Source of the DNA: Iningainema tapete BLCC-T55
GTDB lineage: Bacteria; Cyanobacteriota; Cyanobacteriia; Cyanobacteriales; Nostocaceae
Reading direction: 5' to 3'
Assembly (NCBI RefSeq): GCF_014698965.1
Contig: NZ_JACXAE010000118.1
Location: 62,001-126,000 of the forward strand
DNA length: 64,000 nt
Position 1 is the first letter of the stretch, and each line of letters begins with the position of its first letter. Below, piece by piece: positions 53,285-62,264 of this stretch. The translations under genes were made by a program, and so were the position numbers. The notes beneath the pieces are model-generated. The model worked only from the letters and a program-made list of their open reading frames with translations, was not told where the DNA came from and did not search any database.

Positions 53285-53308
53285 AGAGACGCGAAATTTC
53301 GCGTCTCT
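53285..53308 (+). terminator. 24-bp palindrome after cobJ
   Basis: AGAGACGCGAAA is followed by its exact complement TTTCGCGTCTCT, eight bases past the cobJ stop, then TACATTTTT. It is a member of the GTAGAGACG family and, with the T-run, a fair terminator. Confidence 0.6.
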
Positions 53309-53360
53309 ACATTTTTGCGACGAGTGCGTCTTTGCGCGAGATTTTCTCTCGAACTTTGTT

Positions 53361-53708
53361 TTATTGATCAGCGTTAGCGCTTCTTTCAATGGTATCTGGG
53401 TACAGCTTACCAAAATCTTTTACCGCTTCTGCTGATTCTTTGGCAATTTTTTTAACTCTTTCACCAGGATTACCTTCTGTCTCACGAGCTTCCCGATTCC
53501 ATTGTCCTGTTGTTTTTGGTCTTTGGGAATCGTTTTGATTTACAACTTCTTTAACCTTCGCGGTAACAGCGTCGGCAGTACTCTCAGGAGCAGCGTTTGT
53601 TGTCAGCAGTAAAAATCCAACTAGGACAACTCCTACAAAACGCTTTACCTGAAACCCGTTAAGTACGGAACTGATGCGAGCGATCGCCTTTGAAATTAAG
53701 TTTGCCAT
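53361..53708 (-). CDS. small exported protein of unknown function
   Basis: The 115-residue protein has a membrane/signal segment (KRFVGVVLVGFLLLTTNAAP, residues 22-41) and then a polar, charged helical part with KTTGQWNREARETEGNPGER and VKKIAKESAEAVKDFGKLYP. I do not recognise it with certainty. It resembles small stress-related exported proteins of cyanobacteria. It is convergent with cbiG-cobJ. The 53709-54014 gap upstream holds nothing that I can name. Confidence 0.65.
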   Translation of the reverse strand: MANLISKAIARISSVLNGFQVKRFVGVVLVGFLLLTTNAAPESTADAVTAKVKEVVNQNDSQRPKTTGQWNREARETEGNPGERVKKIAKESAEAVKDFGKLYPDTIERSANADQ

Positions 53709-54014
53709 AACTTGACTCCATGTTAATACTTTTTACAGACTAAGACTAGCTGTAAAAAATTATTCACGCCTCTAGCATAAGTCATAAAATCGCCATAAAA
53801 GAATGCACGTTTTGATAGAAGAAGGATTTAGCGAGATAATCGTCAGTACTTTTATATCATCAAAACTCCCGTTCACTCATTTGTATGTATTGACAATTTC
53901 TTACTAGTCATGTTATGCGATGAATCTATCTGTACCTGATTGGGAACACTGGAGTTATAATTTCACTCTGAATCACAGTGGCGTTTGTTGATTAAATAGC
54001 TAGGAAGTTATGAA

Positions 54015-54560
54015 ATGCTTTCAATTACTGGGATAATATTTTTACTTTTCTTTCCGGCAAGTCTTGGTATATTGATACAAGTTATTTGGGGACAAGAATT
54101 AACGCATCAACTACTAGCTTCGGGATTGTTTTTATTTAGTATAGAACAAGCACGGATGGCAGATCAGGATTTGCAACTAATCGAGAAAGCAAAACAGCAA
54201 GTTAAGGATATTCGTTTGAATACTTTCTCCTTCATCACTATTAGTACAATTTTTCTAGAACTTATAGGATTTTATCTATCATCTGTGTGGCTGGGATGGG
54301 GTGTAATTTTGATTGTACTGAGCCTGATTTGGTTTAATTTATTTGCACCAATAAAAATTCATCCAGAGGCTGAAATTGTCATTCAGCCTTGGAAAATTTC
54401 TGAACGTTTACCAGTATTAATTGCCGATGCGATCGCATTTGTTTTACTGACTCTATGGATATGCCAAATTGCTTCTATTTGGATAAGCTGGATGATTTTT
54501 GGCATGGTGCTAGTCTACTGTAGTATCAAGTTAGTTTTGTTTTTACGAGTTCTTATTTAG
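54015..54560 (+). CDS. multi-span membrane protein
   Basis: The 181-residue protein has about five hydrophobic segments, including MLSITGIIFLLFFPASLGIL, FITISTIFLELIGFYLSSVW, WGVILIVLSLIWFNLFAPIK and WISWMIFGMVLVYCSIKLVL. A charged loop (QARMADQDLQLIEKAKQQVK) follows the second. No family is recognised. Its 3' end overlaps the convergent LysM gene by 8 bases. Confidence 0.7.
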   Translation: MLSITGIIFLLFFPASLGILIQVIWGQELTHQLLASGLFLFSIEQARMADQDLQLIEKAKQQVKDIRLNTFSFITISTIFLELIGFYLSSVWLGWGVILIVLSLIWFNLFAPIKIHPEAEIVIQPWKISERLPVLIADAIAFVLLTLWICQIASIWISWMIFGMVLVYCSIKLVLFLRVLI

Positions 54561-54753
54561 TCCGTTTTAACGGTTTGGGGGCGCTACTCGCTCCATGTAC
54601 TTTAATACATGGCGGAATGAAAATTATCACTCCTCTTTCAAGTACGAGCGCATCCTGATTTGCATCATAAATTATTTGCCAAAAAATGCGATCGCCATAA
54701 AATTTATCAGCTATTTTTGCTAATGTGTCACCATCTTCTACTATATAAAACAT
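54553..54753 (-). CDS. short LysM-domain protein
   Basis: The 66-residue product from the ATG at 54753 is essentially one LysM domain: MFYIVEDGDTLAKIADKFYG, then DRIFWQIIYDANQDALVLER. The tail is short and basic. There is no signal peptide, so it may act inside the cell or be a small phage-tail-like or cytoplasmic binding unit. It is overlapped tail to tail by the membrane protein gene. The gap 54766-54909 holds nothing notable. Confidence 0.75.
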   Translation of the reverse strand: MFYIVEDGDTLAKIADKFYGDRIFWQIIYDANQDALVLERGVIIFIPPCIKVHGASSAPKPLKRTK

Positions 54754-54909
54754 AACTGCTCCCAATTATTTTTTTAAGTTTTAATTAACACAAGCTTTGG
54801 TTAACGCACGCCATCTACACCCTTGAGGATGCCGATTAAGCAGACAACCAATCTTGCTAACTCTAAATAATTGTCAGCATACTAAACTTACGCACTCTAA
54901 ATAATTTAC

Positions 54910-55713
54910 TTAGAGAGTCCGGACACTGCTACAATGGTATTCTTGACCATTGAGTTCTATGTAGTTAACAGTTATCTCTACGCTGAGTTCCTTACCATCT
55001 TGAGTGACGTGAGTAGATGCAAAAGTGAAAGAGTCTTTGTGTCTAAACTTATACCATTCTGAGTGCCAAGTTGCGCGGGGAAAATTTGGGTTAATATCGT
55101 GAATAGTCATGGATAGTAGTTGTTCGCGACTGTAGCCAAGAGTATGACAAGCGGCTTCATTCACGTAGATAATCTGGGCATCAGAATTAACGAAGTAGAC
55201 AGAATCCTTAAACCTGTCTAGATAAAACTGCGAAAGCTTGAGTGCTATCTGAGCTTGTTGACGCTCACGCATTTCTTGTTGCAGACGTGCATTTTGTTCG
55301 GTGAGTTGCTTTTGCAGCCGCCGGATTGTTAAGTTATTTTCTACACGGGCAAAAACTTCTTCTTCACTAAAAGGTTTCGTGATATAATCCACTCCACCAA
55401 CAGCAAAAGCTTTGACTTTATCAAGAACCTCATCTAAAGCGCTAATAAAAATCACCGGAATATCACGAGTGAGAGGAGAAGCTTTCAGATGTTGGCAAAC
55501 CTCATAGCCATTCATATCTGGGATCATGATATCGAGTAAAATTAGATCCGGTGGTGCAGCTTGAGCAGTTTTCAAAGCTGTTTGCCCATTAATTACTTTG
55601 CGAACTTCATACCCCATCTGAGTTAACATTGCCGACAGAAGTCGCAGATTATCTGGTGTATCATCAACAACTAAAATGTTGGCTTTAGGCAGTTGAACCT
55701 CATGATTATTCAT
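54910..55713 (-). CDS. response regulator with PAS domain
   Basis: The protein is 267 residues from the ATG at 55713. The receiver domain reads ANILVVDDTPDNLRLLSAML, then DLILLDIMIPDMNGYEVCQH with the phospho-acceptor Asp, and FISALDE. A coiled linker follows, then a PAS domain (FKDSVYFVNSDAQIIYVNEA, ACHTLGYSREQLLSMTI). It ends right after the PAS domain (YHCSSVRTL), where relatives usually continue into a kinase or GGDEF part, so the output may be lost or supplied by a partner. Its start overlaps the stop of the hybrid kinase gene by 8 bases. Confidence 0.9.
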   Translation of the reverse strand: MNNHEVQLPKANILVVDDTPDNLRLLSAMLTQMGYEVRKVINGQTALKTAQAAPPDLILLDIMIPDMNGYEVCQHLKASPLTRDIPVIFISALDEVLDKVKAFAVGGVDYITKPFSEEEVFARVENNLTIRRLQKQLTEQNARLQQEMRERQQAQIALKLSQFYLDRFKDSVYFVNSDAQIIYVNEAACHTLGYSREQLLSMTIHDINPNFPRATWHSEWYKFRHKDSFTFASTHVTQDGKELSVEITVNYIELNGQEYHCSSVRTL

Positions 55714-58171
55714 TTTCCTGTATTTGTGTAATATCAATAACTTTATCAATCCGGAAATTATTCACCCAATCAGTAAGAGCATGTGCCAGTGGCGCACATT
55801 CTTCAGGAATTTGCTCAATCAAGCTAAAAATCTGCTTTTCATCGGTACATAGTGCAGCCTGGTGTAGCTGTGCCACCCATTGAGTCGGCATCTGAGCTAA
55901 ATAATTTTGTAATAATGACGAAGATAATTCAGTATTTTCACTTTTTTCGCTAGAAGGGATTTCCTGTTCATATACATAACGTACCCCTAGATATTGTCCC
56001 ATCTTTTCTAAGATTACTTCTTCTTGGAAAGGTTTGCGGACAAAATCGTCACAGCCAATTGATAAAATTATATTACGTTGTTCATCAAAAGCACTTGCAG
56101 TCAAAGCAATGATGGTAGTAGCTTGACCTTTCAAATGTGCTTTAATTTGTTTAGTAGCTTCATATCCATCCATTACAGGCATCCGCATATCCATCCAAAT
56201 CAAATGTGGTTCCCAAGTTTCCCAAATTCTTACACCATCAAGTCCATTTTCTGCTTCACGTACTTCAAAACCAAGTGGTAAGAGCATCTTGAGCAGCAGT
56301 TGACGATTCTCCCACTTATCTTCCACCACTAAAATGCGATACTTGGGTTGGTTAGGCTCCAAACCAATTACCCGTCTATTAATTCGTGCAGTTTGAACTG
56401 AATCTACTTCTACTAGACTAATTTGTATATCAAAATCAAAAATCGTTCCCTTACCCAAGGTACTGCTTACAGAAATATCGCCTCCCATTAAGTTCACAAA
56501 TTTTCGACTAATAGTTAAACCTAAACCAGTGCCTTGCTGAGATATCCTACCTGCATGGGTTTGCACAAAAGGTTTAAACAAATTTTCTATCTCAGTTGCA
56601 GCAATTCCAACACCTGTGTCTTCGATTTGAAAATGTAGGGAGTGGGGGAGTTTGGGAGTGGGGGAGTTTGGGAGTGGGGGAGTTTGGGAGTGAGGTATTG
56701 TTACGCGCAGGGTAATGCTACCTTGTTGAGTAAATTTGATGGCGTTACCAAGGAGGTTAATTAAGATTTGACGTAATTTACTTTCATCTGTTTGCACATA
56801 TCTGGGAAGATGAGGATTACGCTCAACAATTAGTTGTAAACCTTTGGATTCGGCTTTTTGCGTAAACATTTCTGCAACTGAGTCAAGCAAACTATACAAA
56901 TCGAAACTATTTTCGTTCAATGTTGTTCTGCCTGCTTCAATTTTTGCCATTGATAAGACATCATTAATTAATGTCAGTAAATGTTCACCACTACGACTAA
57001 TGATTTCTAAATTTTCCAAATGTGCTTTTGTGGTTGAGCGATCGCGCTGCATTAATTGAGCAAAGCCGAGTATACTGTTGAGGGGAGTGCGCAATTCATG
57101 GCTCATGTTGGCTAAAAATTCACTTTTAGCCAAGTTTGCTGCTTCAGCTTCTTGAGCTTTCACCTCCAATTCGTGACTGTAATTCTCTAACTGCTGTCTT
57201 GCTATTTCTAACTGTCGCGTCAGCCAGTAAACTCCAACAAATAGAAACATTGCTGATGCCAATCCTACTCCCGTAATTGTGCCTGCCAATTGACGAGCCG
57301 GAGCAAAGGCTTCTTCTTGATGCATCTCTACTAGTAAAGCAAGATTTTGGTTGTTGAGCCAACGATACACTCCAATTACAGGCACTCCGGCATAATTTTT
57401 ATATAATTCTTGAGCGCTAATACCATTCATTGCCTTATCAATACCTTGAGAATGAACTCCTTGAGGAAATTTACGAGTATTAGCTTTTGGTTTGGAGATA
57501 AAATCGTATTTAGTTACTAAAGATCCTACCAAGTAGGTTTCGCCACTCTTACCCAAACCCGTGTTTTGCCGCACAATCTCATCGATTCGTTCTAAGTTAA
57601 GATGAGCTAAGATAATGCCAATACGTACTCCATCTTTATTCAGCACAGGAGTTGCCAAAGTCACCGCAGGCTTACCAGTGACGGGTGAGACATAAAAGTT
57701 AGGAGAAAATCCCAACTCAACTTGCTTAATGTAAGTAATATTGGCAGAAACTTCATACTGTTGTTCATGCAGTCGATCTGTGGATAGGATCACCCTACTG
57801 CTGCGATCGAGAATGAAAATCTCCCTGAAGTTAGGTTGCAGCTCGACTATATCCTTAAAGTATTTAGATAAAACCGCTTTGGCGGCTGTTTGATTTGGCT
57901 GGGATACATCTTGATTTAATAGTGTCTTAAGGTTTGCTTGTACATCGGGAAATTTAGTTGTCAGGAGAAAATCCCGTTGTTGATCCTCAAACCAACGGCT
58001 AATTTCTTCCTCCTTGAGTGCTGCAGAAACACTAAGTTGACTGTAAGAAGCTCGTTTGAGCGCTTCTCTGGCTTTGAGGAAAGCAACGCCTCCCACGACA
58101 CCAACAGTAACTAGAGACAGGATTAAGAAGGAACTGGCGACTTTGGTTGTTAAGTGCTGATTCCAATTCAT
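55706..58171 (-). CDS. hybrid sensor histidine kinase with Cache-type sensor
   Basis: The 821-residue protein has a first membrane helix (residues 10-30), an extracytoplasmic Cache-like sensor to about residue 295 and a second helix near 300-320. HisKA follows (SEFLANMSHELRTPLNSILG, His phospho-acceptor), then HATPase_c (NLLGNAIKFTQ, EDTGVGIA, GTGLGLTISRKFV) and a receiver (ILVVEDKWENRQLLLKMLLP, MDMRMPVMDG). A Pro-rich insert lies in HATPase_c, coded by a 16-bp tandem repeat. The C-terminal 110 residues are unassigned. It is coupled to the response regulator gene by an 8-base overlap, so the two probably form a phosphorelay. Confidence 0.94.
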   Translation of the reverse strand: MNWNQHLTTKVASSFLILSLVTVGVVGGVAFLKAREALKRASYSQLSVSAALKEEEISRWFEDQQRDFLLTTKFPDVQANLKTLLNQDVSQPNQTAAKAVLSKYFKDIVELQPNFREIFILDRSSRVILSTDRLHEQQYEVSANITYIKQVELGFSPNFYVSPVTGKPAVTLATPVLNKDGVRIGIILAHLNLERIDEIVRQNTGLGKSGETYLVGSLVTKYDFISKPKANTRKFPQGVHSQGIDKAMNGISAQELYKNYAGVPVIGVYRWLNNQNLALLVEMHQEEAFAPARQLAGTITGVGLASAMFLFVGVYWLTRQLEIARQQLENYSHELEVKAQEAEAANLAKSEFLANMSHELRTPLNSILGFAQLMQRDRSTTKAHLENLEIISRSGEHLLTLINDVLSMAKIEAGRTTLNENSFDLYSLLDSVAEMFTQKAESKGLQLIVERNPHLPRYVQTDESKLRQILINLLGNAIKFTQQGSITLRVTIPHSQTPPLPNSPTPKLPHSLHFQIEDTGVGIAATEIENLFKPFVQTHAGRISQQGTGLGLTISRKFVNLMGGDISVSSTLGKGTIFDFDIQISLVEVDSVQTARINRRVIGLEPNQPKYRILVVEDKWENRQLLLKMLLPLGFEVREAENGLDGVRIWETWEPHLIWMDMRMPVMDGYEATKQIKAHLKGQATTIIALTASAFDEQRNIILSIGCDDFVRKPFQEEVILEKMGQYLGVRYVYEQEIPSSEKSENTELSSSLLQNYLAQMPTQWVAQLHQAALCTDEKQIFSLIEQIPEECAPLAHALTDWVNNFRIDKVIDITQIQENE
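56638..56696. repeat. 16-bp tandem repeat inside the histidine kinase gene
   Basis: The unit GGGAGTGGGGGAGTTT occurs at 56638-56653, 56654-56669 and 56670-56685, with a partial copy after. Three units give 48 bases, so the frame is kept. On the coding strand it yields QTPPLPNSPTPKLPHS between IPH and LHFQIEDTG in the ATPase domain. The same GGGAGTGGGGGAG motif is a common intergenic repeat in Nostocales. Confidence 0.92.
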
Positions 58172-58375
58172 ATTAATTATTGCTTGTCCCTAGAGAAATT
58201 ATCGCCTTGTTTTATAATACTTACACTGGGAATTTTTTGGCTTTATGCGTCATACGCGCTTGAAGAACGCTATGTTTGTACAATCCTCTGGAAAAAGTTC
58301 ATTACTATGGTGTTAGCGATCGCCTACAATTTTCTTTACACATATTTCTTTGTTCTTGTCAATGCATCTAACAAC

Positions 58376-58408
58376 AGATCACCGACTTCTTCAAGAAGTC
58401 GGTGATCT
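58376..58408. repeat. AGATCACCGACTTCTT palindrome
   Basis: AGATCACCGACTTCTT pairs perfectly with AAGAAGTCGGTGATCT around one C. It is a variant of the repeat at 8150. It lies in the 486-base gap between the kinase and the nucleoside hydrolase genes. Confidence 0.8.
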
Positions 58409-58435
58409 GCTCACCTTGGGCAATTCAGTTTATAG

Positions 58436-58532
58436 AAAATTTATACATAGGTACTATATTTCTGTATTATATTGAAGACTTAAATTATTCACGAGTAAGG
58501 AAATACCCTGATTTTCTGGTAAGTTGGGTATT
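58436..58532 (+). repeat. about 100-bp element upstream of the RTX gene, copy A
   Basis: This segment, starting AAAATTTATACATAGGT and containing CTTAAATTATTCACGA and TTTCTGTATTATATT, recurs with high similarity at 60607-60708, in the same orientation, beyond the gene. It ends about 125 bases before the RTX nucleoside hydrolase start. It may be a promoter/leader block or the edge of a duplication. Confidence 0.85.
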
Positions 58533-58657
58533 TAGTGTGGCTATTTTTACCAGATTTTAGTTTCAAAGTGATTCAAAAAATATAGACACGATCAACTGTT
58601 GGTTGCTGGAATTTAATTTGAAAATTATTTGTTTCATGCACTTAGGAGAAATTAACA

Positions 58658-60271
58658 ATGACACAGGATACATCAATTTCAGTTAAGCCAATTCCTCTGA
58701 TTGTTGACGATGATGGTAGTCAAGACGGGCTGACAGCACTAGCATATACGCTAGCTAATCCCAAATTCAGCATTGAGGCGATTACAATCAATCAGGGAAT
58801 TGCCCGTCCTGAATTCTTTGTGAATAATAATTTATCCCGGATGCTAGCACGACTGGGAGAAACTGATATCCCGGTGGGAATAGGCAGGGAAGATCCCTTG
58901 TCGGGAAACAACACCTATCCAAGCTTCATTCGGGAAGGTTCGGATACCTTTTGGGCACCGTTTGTCACCCTGCCAGATACAGCGCCACCACTCCAGACAC
59001 GGAATGCGGCAGAATTGATTGTGGAGACAGTAAAACAATCATCAGAACCAGTGGCGATTCTGGCAACTGGTTCTCTGACTAACATTGCTGAAGCTCTGCG
59101 CCTCGATCCCTCAATTATTGACAACATTTCTGTTGTGCAAATTTTGGGTGGGGCAGTCTTCGTGCCAGGAAATTTAGGTGTACTGCCAACTCCACCGTTT
59201 TCTACCAACGAAGTTGCCGAGTTTAACATTTGGGTTGATCCGGTTGCAGCCGGGGAAGTGTTTGCGGCAGGAGAGCGGGGTTTAAAAATACAATTGACTC
59301 CTCTTGATGCCACAAACCAAATTTCATTCGATCAAGATGATTTGCAAGCGTGGCGGGCGACAAAAACTCCGGAAAGTGCGATCGCCTCAGAGTTTTTAGA
59401 CTTTGCACTGACAGTGATTCAAAGTGGTAACGATCCTAACCCCGTGTGGGATCTGATTGCTGCAATCAACCTCAGTGAGACAGACTTCTCACCAGAAACT
59501 CCCCTATATATTGAAGTTGACACAGAGTCAGATCCAGGTACAACCCAAGGTCAAACAAAAGCAGTACCAGGTTTACCACCTAATACTTTGGCATCTTTGA
59601 ATCCAAGTTTCAATAATATTTCCTACAGTGCTAGCGAAATTTTTGCAGTACTTGCAGCCCAAGCTTCTGTACCTGGATTTAGCGTTGGAACAACAGGTGA
59701 TGATACTCTTTTCGGCACTGATGCTGCCGATACAATCAGTGGTCTAAGTGGCGATGATATTATTTACGGTAATGGTGGCGAAGACACCTTATTAGGTGGA
59801 CGAGGTAACGATATCATTTTCGGATCTTCCAGCAACGAATTTATTTCCGGCGGCGCGGGAAATGACACTATCTACGGTAACGGTGGAGAAGATCAACTCT
59901 ATGGTGGCGATGGCGACGACTTAATTTACGGTGGTTCCCAAGCAGACAGAATTTTTGCTGGTGCTGGTAATGACACCATCTTTGCTGGCGGTGGTAACGA
60001 TTTCATTAACACTGGTGCTGGTAATGATACTGTTTGGTTGGGTACAGGTGCTACTACCATTGTGTTGGAGAAAGGCGTTGGCTACGACACAATCAATAAC
60101 TTCCAACTTGGAGCCACCAAATTTCAGGTAGGTAGCTTGGATAATCTACAGTTTGCTAATAGTGCCAATGGCGCTCAAATCTTACTTGCAGATGACTTGT
60201 TGGCAGTTCTTCCTGGGCAGTCAGCAAGTACGATCAACAGCAATGCTGATACAATTTTCGTAGTGGTTTAA
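58658..60271 (+). CDS. nucleoside hydrolase fused to RTX calcium-binding repeats
   Basis: The 537-residue protein joins an inosine/uridine-preferring nucleoside hydrolase domain (about 10-340) to RTX nonapeptide repeats (about 350-490), such as GGAGNDTIYGNGGEDQLYGG and AGAGNDTIFAGGGNDF. The hydrolase marks are VDDDGSQDG (D17, D19, D23), ILATGSLTNIAEAL, and NPVWDLIAAI with a late Asp. The usual second Asp of the DTDPGxDD motif is Gly24 here. There is no signal peptide; the RTX tail suggests type I secretion. AGGAGAAAT precedes the ATG. An extracellular nucleoside-salvaging or signal-degrading role is inferred. Confidence 0.9.
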   Translation: MTQDTSISVKPIPLIVDDDGSQDGLTALAYTLANPKFSIEAITINQGIARPEFFVNNNLSRMLARLGETDIPVGIGREDPLSGNNTYPSFIREGSDTFWAPFVTLPDTAPPLQTRNAAELIVETVKQSSEPVAILATGSLTNIAEALRLDPSIIDNISVVQILGGAVFVPGNLGVLPTPPFSTNEVAEFNIWVDPVAAGEVFAAGERGLKIQLTPLDATNQISFDQDDLQAWRATKTPESAIASEFLDFALTVIQSGNDPNPVWDLIAAINLSETDFSPETPLYIEVDTESDPGTTQGQTKAVPGLPPNTLASLNPSFNNISYSASEIFAVLAAQASVPGFSVGTTGDDTLFGTDAADTISGLSGDDIIYGNGGEDTLLGGRGNDIIFGSSSNEFISGGAGNDTIYGNGGEDQLYGGDGDDLIYGGSQADRIFAGAGNDTIFAGGGNDFINTGAGNDTVWLGTGATTIVLEKGVGYDTINNFQLGATKFQVGSLDNLQFANSANGAQILLADDLLAVLPGQSASTINSNADTIFVVV

Positions 60272-60349
60272 CTTAAACCAGATCCCCGACTTTCTCGTTT
60301 CTCGTTCCCAGCAGTAACGGCTGGGAATGTAGTTCGCGAGGCTCTGCCT

Positions 60350-60538
60350 CGTACGTAAAAATAATCCGCTCCAACGAGTGATAGTTTCAATTGCTACATT
60401 TTGAGGTATGGTAGGTGTATTGCTTTCAAATCCAGACCTTGAAGGGTCATTGATATTTGTAATCCCGTAGTGGTTAGCACCATCAATGGTAACAAATAAT
60501 TTGGGCGGCGCTTGAATTTGTGCGTAAGTTAACTTTGC
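60350..60538 (-). pseudogene. C-terminal fragment of an alpha/beta hydrolase
   Basis: The segment encodes TYAQIQAPPKLFVTIDGANH, YGITNINDPSRSGFESNTPT and IPQNVAIETITRWSGLFLR. This is the end of a dienelactone-hydrolase or chlorophyllase-like alpha/beta hydrolase, with the catalytic-His-type segment GANHYGI. Neither the N-terminal part nor the true C-terminus is present; at 60276-60345 the frame meets repeat fragments (AGATCCCCGACTTT and GTTCCCAGC...GCTGGGAA). It is a remnant. Confidence 0.7.
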
Positions 60539-60606
60539 TGTCTCAATAGTTATGCATATTTTTATTTTTTTGTCAATGCCTGTAAAACTATTTAGTACCT
60601 TTATAT

Positions 60607-60708
60607 AAAATTTATACAAAGGTGCTAGATTTCTGTATTATATTCATCTACTGAAGTCTTAAATTATTCACGAATAAAGTACCTAGCTTCTCTGGTAGGT
60701 TTGGTATT
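60607..60708 (+). repeat. about 100-bp element downstream of the RTX gene, copy B
   Basis: This is a direct repeat of 58436-58532. It shares AAAATTTATACA, ATTTCTGTATTATATT and CTTAAATTATTCACGA, with one insertion of about five bases and scattered changes. No gene follows it in the same direction; the next gene is convergent. It could be the leader of a lost paralogue of the RTX gene. Confidence 0.85.
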
Positions 60709-60778
60709 GATGTACCTTCTGTAAACTTAGGATCTGTGAAACTTCAGCTTGGACAGTAGTTTTCAGTCCAGAATATTT

Positions 60779-60804
60779 ATAGAGACGTTTCATGGAACGT
60801 CTCT
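60779..60804 (-). terminator. TAGAGACGTT palindrome after the sugar-binding gene
   Basis: TAGAGACGTT pairs with AACGTCTCTA over six bases, four bases beyond the stop of the minus-strand gene at 60808. It is the GTAGAGACG family again and may act as its terminator. Confidence 0.55.
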
Positions 60805-60807
60805 ACA

Positions 60808-62184
60808 TTATTGCCAACTGTTGAATATTTGCTTAATCTGCGCAATTGCTCTATCAGCTGCTTGTTGAGGAGAGATACCGTTAACCACCACCTGATTAAC
60901 AGCAGTAGCCCAAATTTTTTGCTCCACAACTTTACTGTACGCCGGGTTGAGAGCAGTGTAAAATGGACGTGTTTGTCCTTTGATGATGGGCAAAGCAGCG
61001 GTGGAAATGTGGCGATCGCTTTTATCACTCCAAAAAGGATCTTGCCACACTTGCCGATTGACTGGTAAAAAACGTCCTCCAGCAGCTTTAAGATAACTTC
61101 CGATCACTTTTGGTTGAATTAAATATGCCAAAAAGTCCTTAGCTAACTTCTGATTTTTAGCATCAGCGAGAATCACCGCTTGCCTAACTAAAGCTACATA
61201 ACGCATGGGCTTACCACTGGGTTTATTAGGATACCCGATTGTGCCGAGCTTGTTACGGTAAATATCCGGATTTTGGCGTACCGCAGCAGGAATCGACAAA
61301 GAGTTGTTGGCAGTCATGACTATCTGGCGGTTAAGCAAACTGCGATTATTATCTGGATTGAGCCAATTCACTGCTTCCCGTGGCACATAGCCAAGCTTGT
61401 AAAATTTAGTATACCACTCGATGCAGTTAATAATACCCTGACGGACTTTAGCATCGTCAACTTGCAACTGACCGTTAGCATCTATAATTTGCACATCATA
61501 AGCTTCCAAAATTTGCTCAAAAACCTCATAAGTATCTCCCGCCCCAACCGACATGGGAAAGCCAATGCCATAAATCTTGCGTGGCAAATTCTTCTGCACT
61601 TGTTTCCAAAACTCCCAGAAGCCATCCCAATCCTTGGGAATATCCAACTCACTTTTACGAGCTTCCTGAATTAGATCCCGCCAGTAAAAAATCTGCGGAA
61701 TATTTTGATGAATTGGGACAGCATAATAACTCTTCTGTTTTTTGTTATTCAGGTTGTTGCGTAAATAAACATTTGCTAGTACAATATCAGAAAAATTAGA
61801 CTTAATCGGTTGAATTAGATCCGAAACATCTGCTAACTTACCCTCACTTGCAAGACGAGGACTTAGTACGCGATCGACATTATCACTCATCAAAACATCA
61901 GGAGGACTACCAGCCTGAATTGCCCTTTGTGCCTTCTGCGATAACTCATCATTATTATAGAAAAAAACCTTAGCTTTATTGCCAGTTTTTTTCTCCCATT
62001 CACTCACTACTTGCTGTAACGCTTCATCTTCATCCAACGTAAAACCCTTATCCCACCAAATCTTCAACACATTGCTCTTAGTAGAAGAATCATTAACAGG
62101 AAATATATCTGTTGTGACATCTTCAGCACAAGCAACAAAAATCAAACTTAAAAAGAATAGTAACACAAACGTCCAAATCTTCAC
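60808..62184 (-). CDS. ABC transporter sugar-binding lipoprotein
   Basis: The 458-residue protein is a family 1 extracellular solute-binding protein. It has a signal peptide with lipobox (LIFVACAED, C19). VLKIWWDKGFTLDEDEALQQ begins the first lobe, and SPPDVLMSDNVDRVLSPRLA, VPREAVNWLNPDNNRSLLNR and LAKDFLAYLIQPKVIGSYLK follow. It should be anchored outside the plasma membrane and deliver a sugar or similar solute to a permease that is not encoded here. Orphan binding proteins are common in cyanobacteria. Confidence 0.93.
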   Translation of the reverse strand: MKIWTFVLLFFLSLIFVACAEDVTTDIFPVNDSSTKSNVLKIWWDKGFTLDEDEALQQVVSEWEKKTGNKAKVFFYNNDELSQKAQRAIQAGSPPDVLMSDNVDRVLSPRLASEGKLADVSDLIQPIKSNFSDIVLANVYLRNNLNNKKQKSYYAVPIHQNIPQIFYWRDLIQEARKSELDIPKDWDGFWEFWKQVQKNLPRKIYGIGFPMSVGAGDTYEVFEQILEAYDVQIIDANGQLQVDDAKVRQGIINCIEWYTKFYKLGYVPREAVNWLNPDNNRSLLNRQIVMTANNSLSIPAAVRQNPDIYRNKLGTIGYPNKPSGKPMRYVALVRQAVILADAKNQKLAKDFLAYLIQPKVIGSYLKAAGGRFLPVNRQVWQDPFWSDKSDRHISTAALPIIKGQTRPFYTALNPAYSKVVEQKIWATAVNQVVVNGISPQQAADRAIAQIKQIFNSWQ

Positions 62185-62264
62185 TTATTTAAACCACACC
62201 TTTTTGCAATACGCCCGCCCGCACCCTATAAGGGTGTTGGTTAAAAACAAAGATGCTCCCAAAT

